From: Chelonoidis abingdonii
Lineage: Eukaryota > Chordata > Testudines > Testudinidae
Assembly: GCF_003597395.2 (NCBI RefSeq)
Contig: NC_133769.1
Coordinates: 172,720,462 to 172,784,461, forward strand
DNA: 64,000 bases
Reading direction: 5' to 3'
Each line of letters opens with the position of its first letter. Position 1 is the stretch's first letter. Under the pieces are notes generated by a model. That model searched no databases, was not told the origin of the DNA, and was given only the letters and a program-made list of their open reading frames with translations. A program made the translations under genes and the position numbers. Below, in pieces: positions 63,470 to 64,000 of this stretch.

Positions 63470-63615
63470 TTGTCTAGTGGGAATGGGGAATCAGGATTCC
63501 TGGGTTCTAGTCCTTAGAGCTGCCATTAACTCATTCTGTGAACTTCAGCCAATCACTTAATTTCTTTGTCACAGTTGCCCTATCTCTAAAATAGGTATAA
63601 TTGCTGCAGTTGAAG
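63470..63615 (-). repeat. MIR SINE fragment
   Basis: Antisense MIR order is visible: TTCCTGGGTTCTAGTCC, then CAGCCAATCACTTAATTTCT and TGCCCTATCTCTAAAATAGG. Old, diverged copy. Confidence 0.65.
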
Positions 63616-64000
63616 TAATGGAGCCAAATTTTGCTGTCATTTACGTGGGTATAATTCAGGAATAGCTCCGTTGACTTACATGGAATGACTTCCAATTTAC
63701 ACTGGTGCTGTAGCTGGATACCAAATTGTGTTCCATCACAGAAACCGGCTCATTGGTCATCCCCTGTGGCCAGGACACTGTTGCTAGCTGCTTCTGGATG
63801 CCATAGCCTTACACAACTTAACCTTCTCATGACTGTGTCATACATCATAATTCAAGTATTTTACCTCCCAGGGTGTTGTGGGAGTCAGCATATTTGTATG
63901 CACTTAGGGAGTCTAGAATGAATGGCACAAAAGAGGTGCAAAGTGTTGTTTGGCCTTGGCTGGCATATACATCACAGTGCGCAATGCAAAAAAGCAGTTA

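Overview
This is a vertebrate nuclear window, most likely from a cryptodiran turtle. It holds three spliced genes, all on the + strand, in the order PHLDB2 (last five coding exons), ABHD10 (complete, five coding exons), TAGLN3 (first three coding exons; the final exon lies beyond the window). As I recall, this is the order of human 3q13.2, so it is a conserved syntenic block. The turtle assignment is an inference from the repeats: many CR1 LINEs in both orientations, a tRNA-derived SINE with a CR1-like tail, many short hAT- and Harbinger-like elements, a DIRS-type retrotransposon, and no primate or rodent SINEs.

Layout. Positions 1-19,300: 3' part of PHLDB2 (exons at 2474, 7835, 9299, 12513 and 16978, stop at 17116-17118, then the 3' UTR), with introns filled by a CR1 copy, two hAT-type elements that keep exact 8-bp target duplications, and a 2.2-kb Harbinger-like element that contains an assembly gap. 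Positions 19,300-20,880: a repeat-rich spacer. Positions 20,880-35,660: ABHD10, starting in a CpG island with four NRF1-like sites and ending at two AATAAA signals. Positions 35,660-53,560: an 18-kb intergenic stretch with no host exon I can support. It is a stack of mobile elements: antisense CR1, an RTE-like LINE fragment, a CR1 hit by a SINE-like element and by a hAT element, a rearranged DIRS retrotransposon (44,006-47,731), and a 985-bp LTR-like element nested in a MIR. Positions 53,560-64,000: TAGLN3 exons at 53562, 54615 and 61210.

Host genes. PHLDB2 is a PIP3-binding cortical scaffold; the window holds its C-terminal coiled coil and PH domain. ABHD10 is a mitochondrial alpha/beta hydrolase with an intact Ser-Asp-His triad. 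TAGLN3 is a neuronal calponin-homology protein. They share no operon-like relation; each has its own transcription unit.

The most unusual structure is the DIRS copy. Its gag frame runs on the + strand and passes, after loss of the reverse-transcriptase region, into the start of a tyrosine recombinase. The catalytic part of that recombinase lies inverted on the - strand, with its R, HxxR and Y residues still readable and one in-frame stop. Family names rest on recalled motifs and on comparisons inside the window; no database search was possible.
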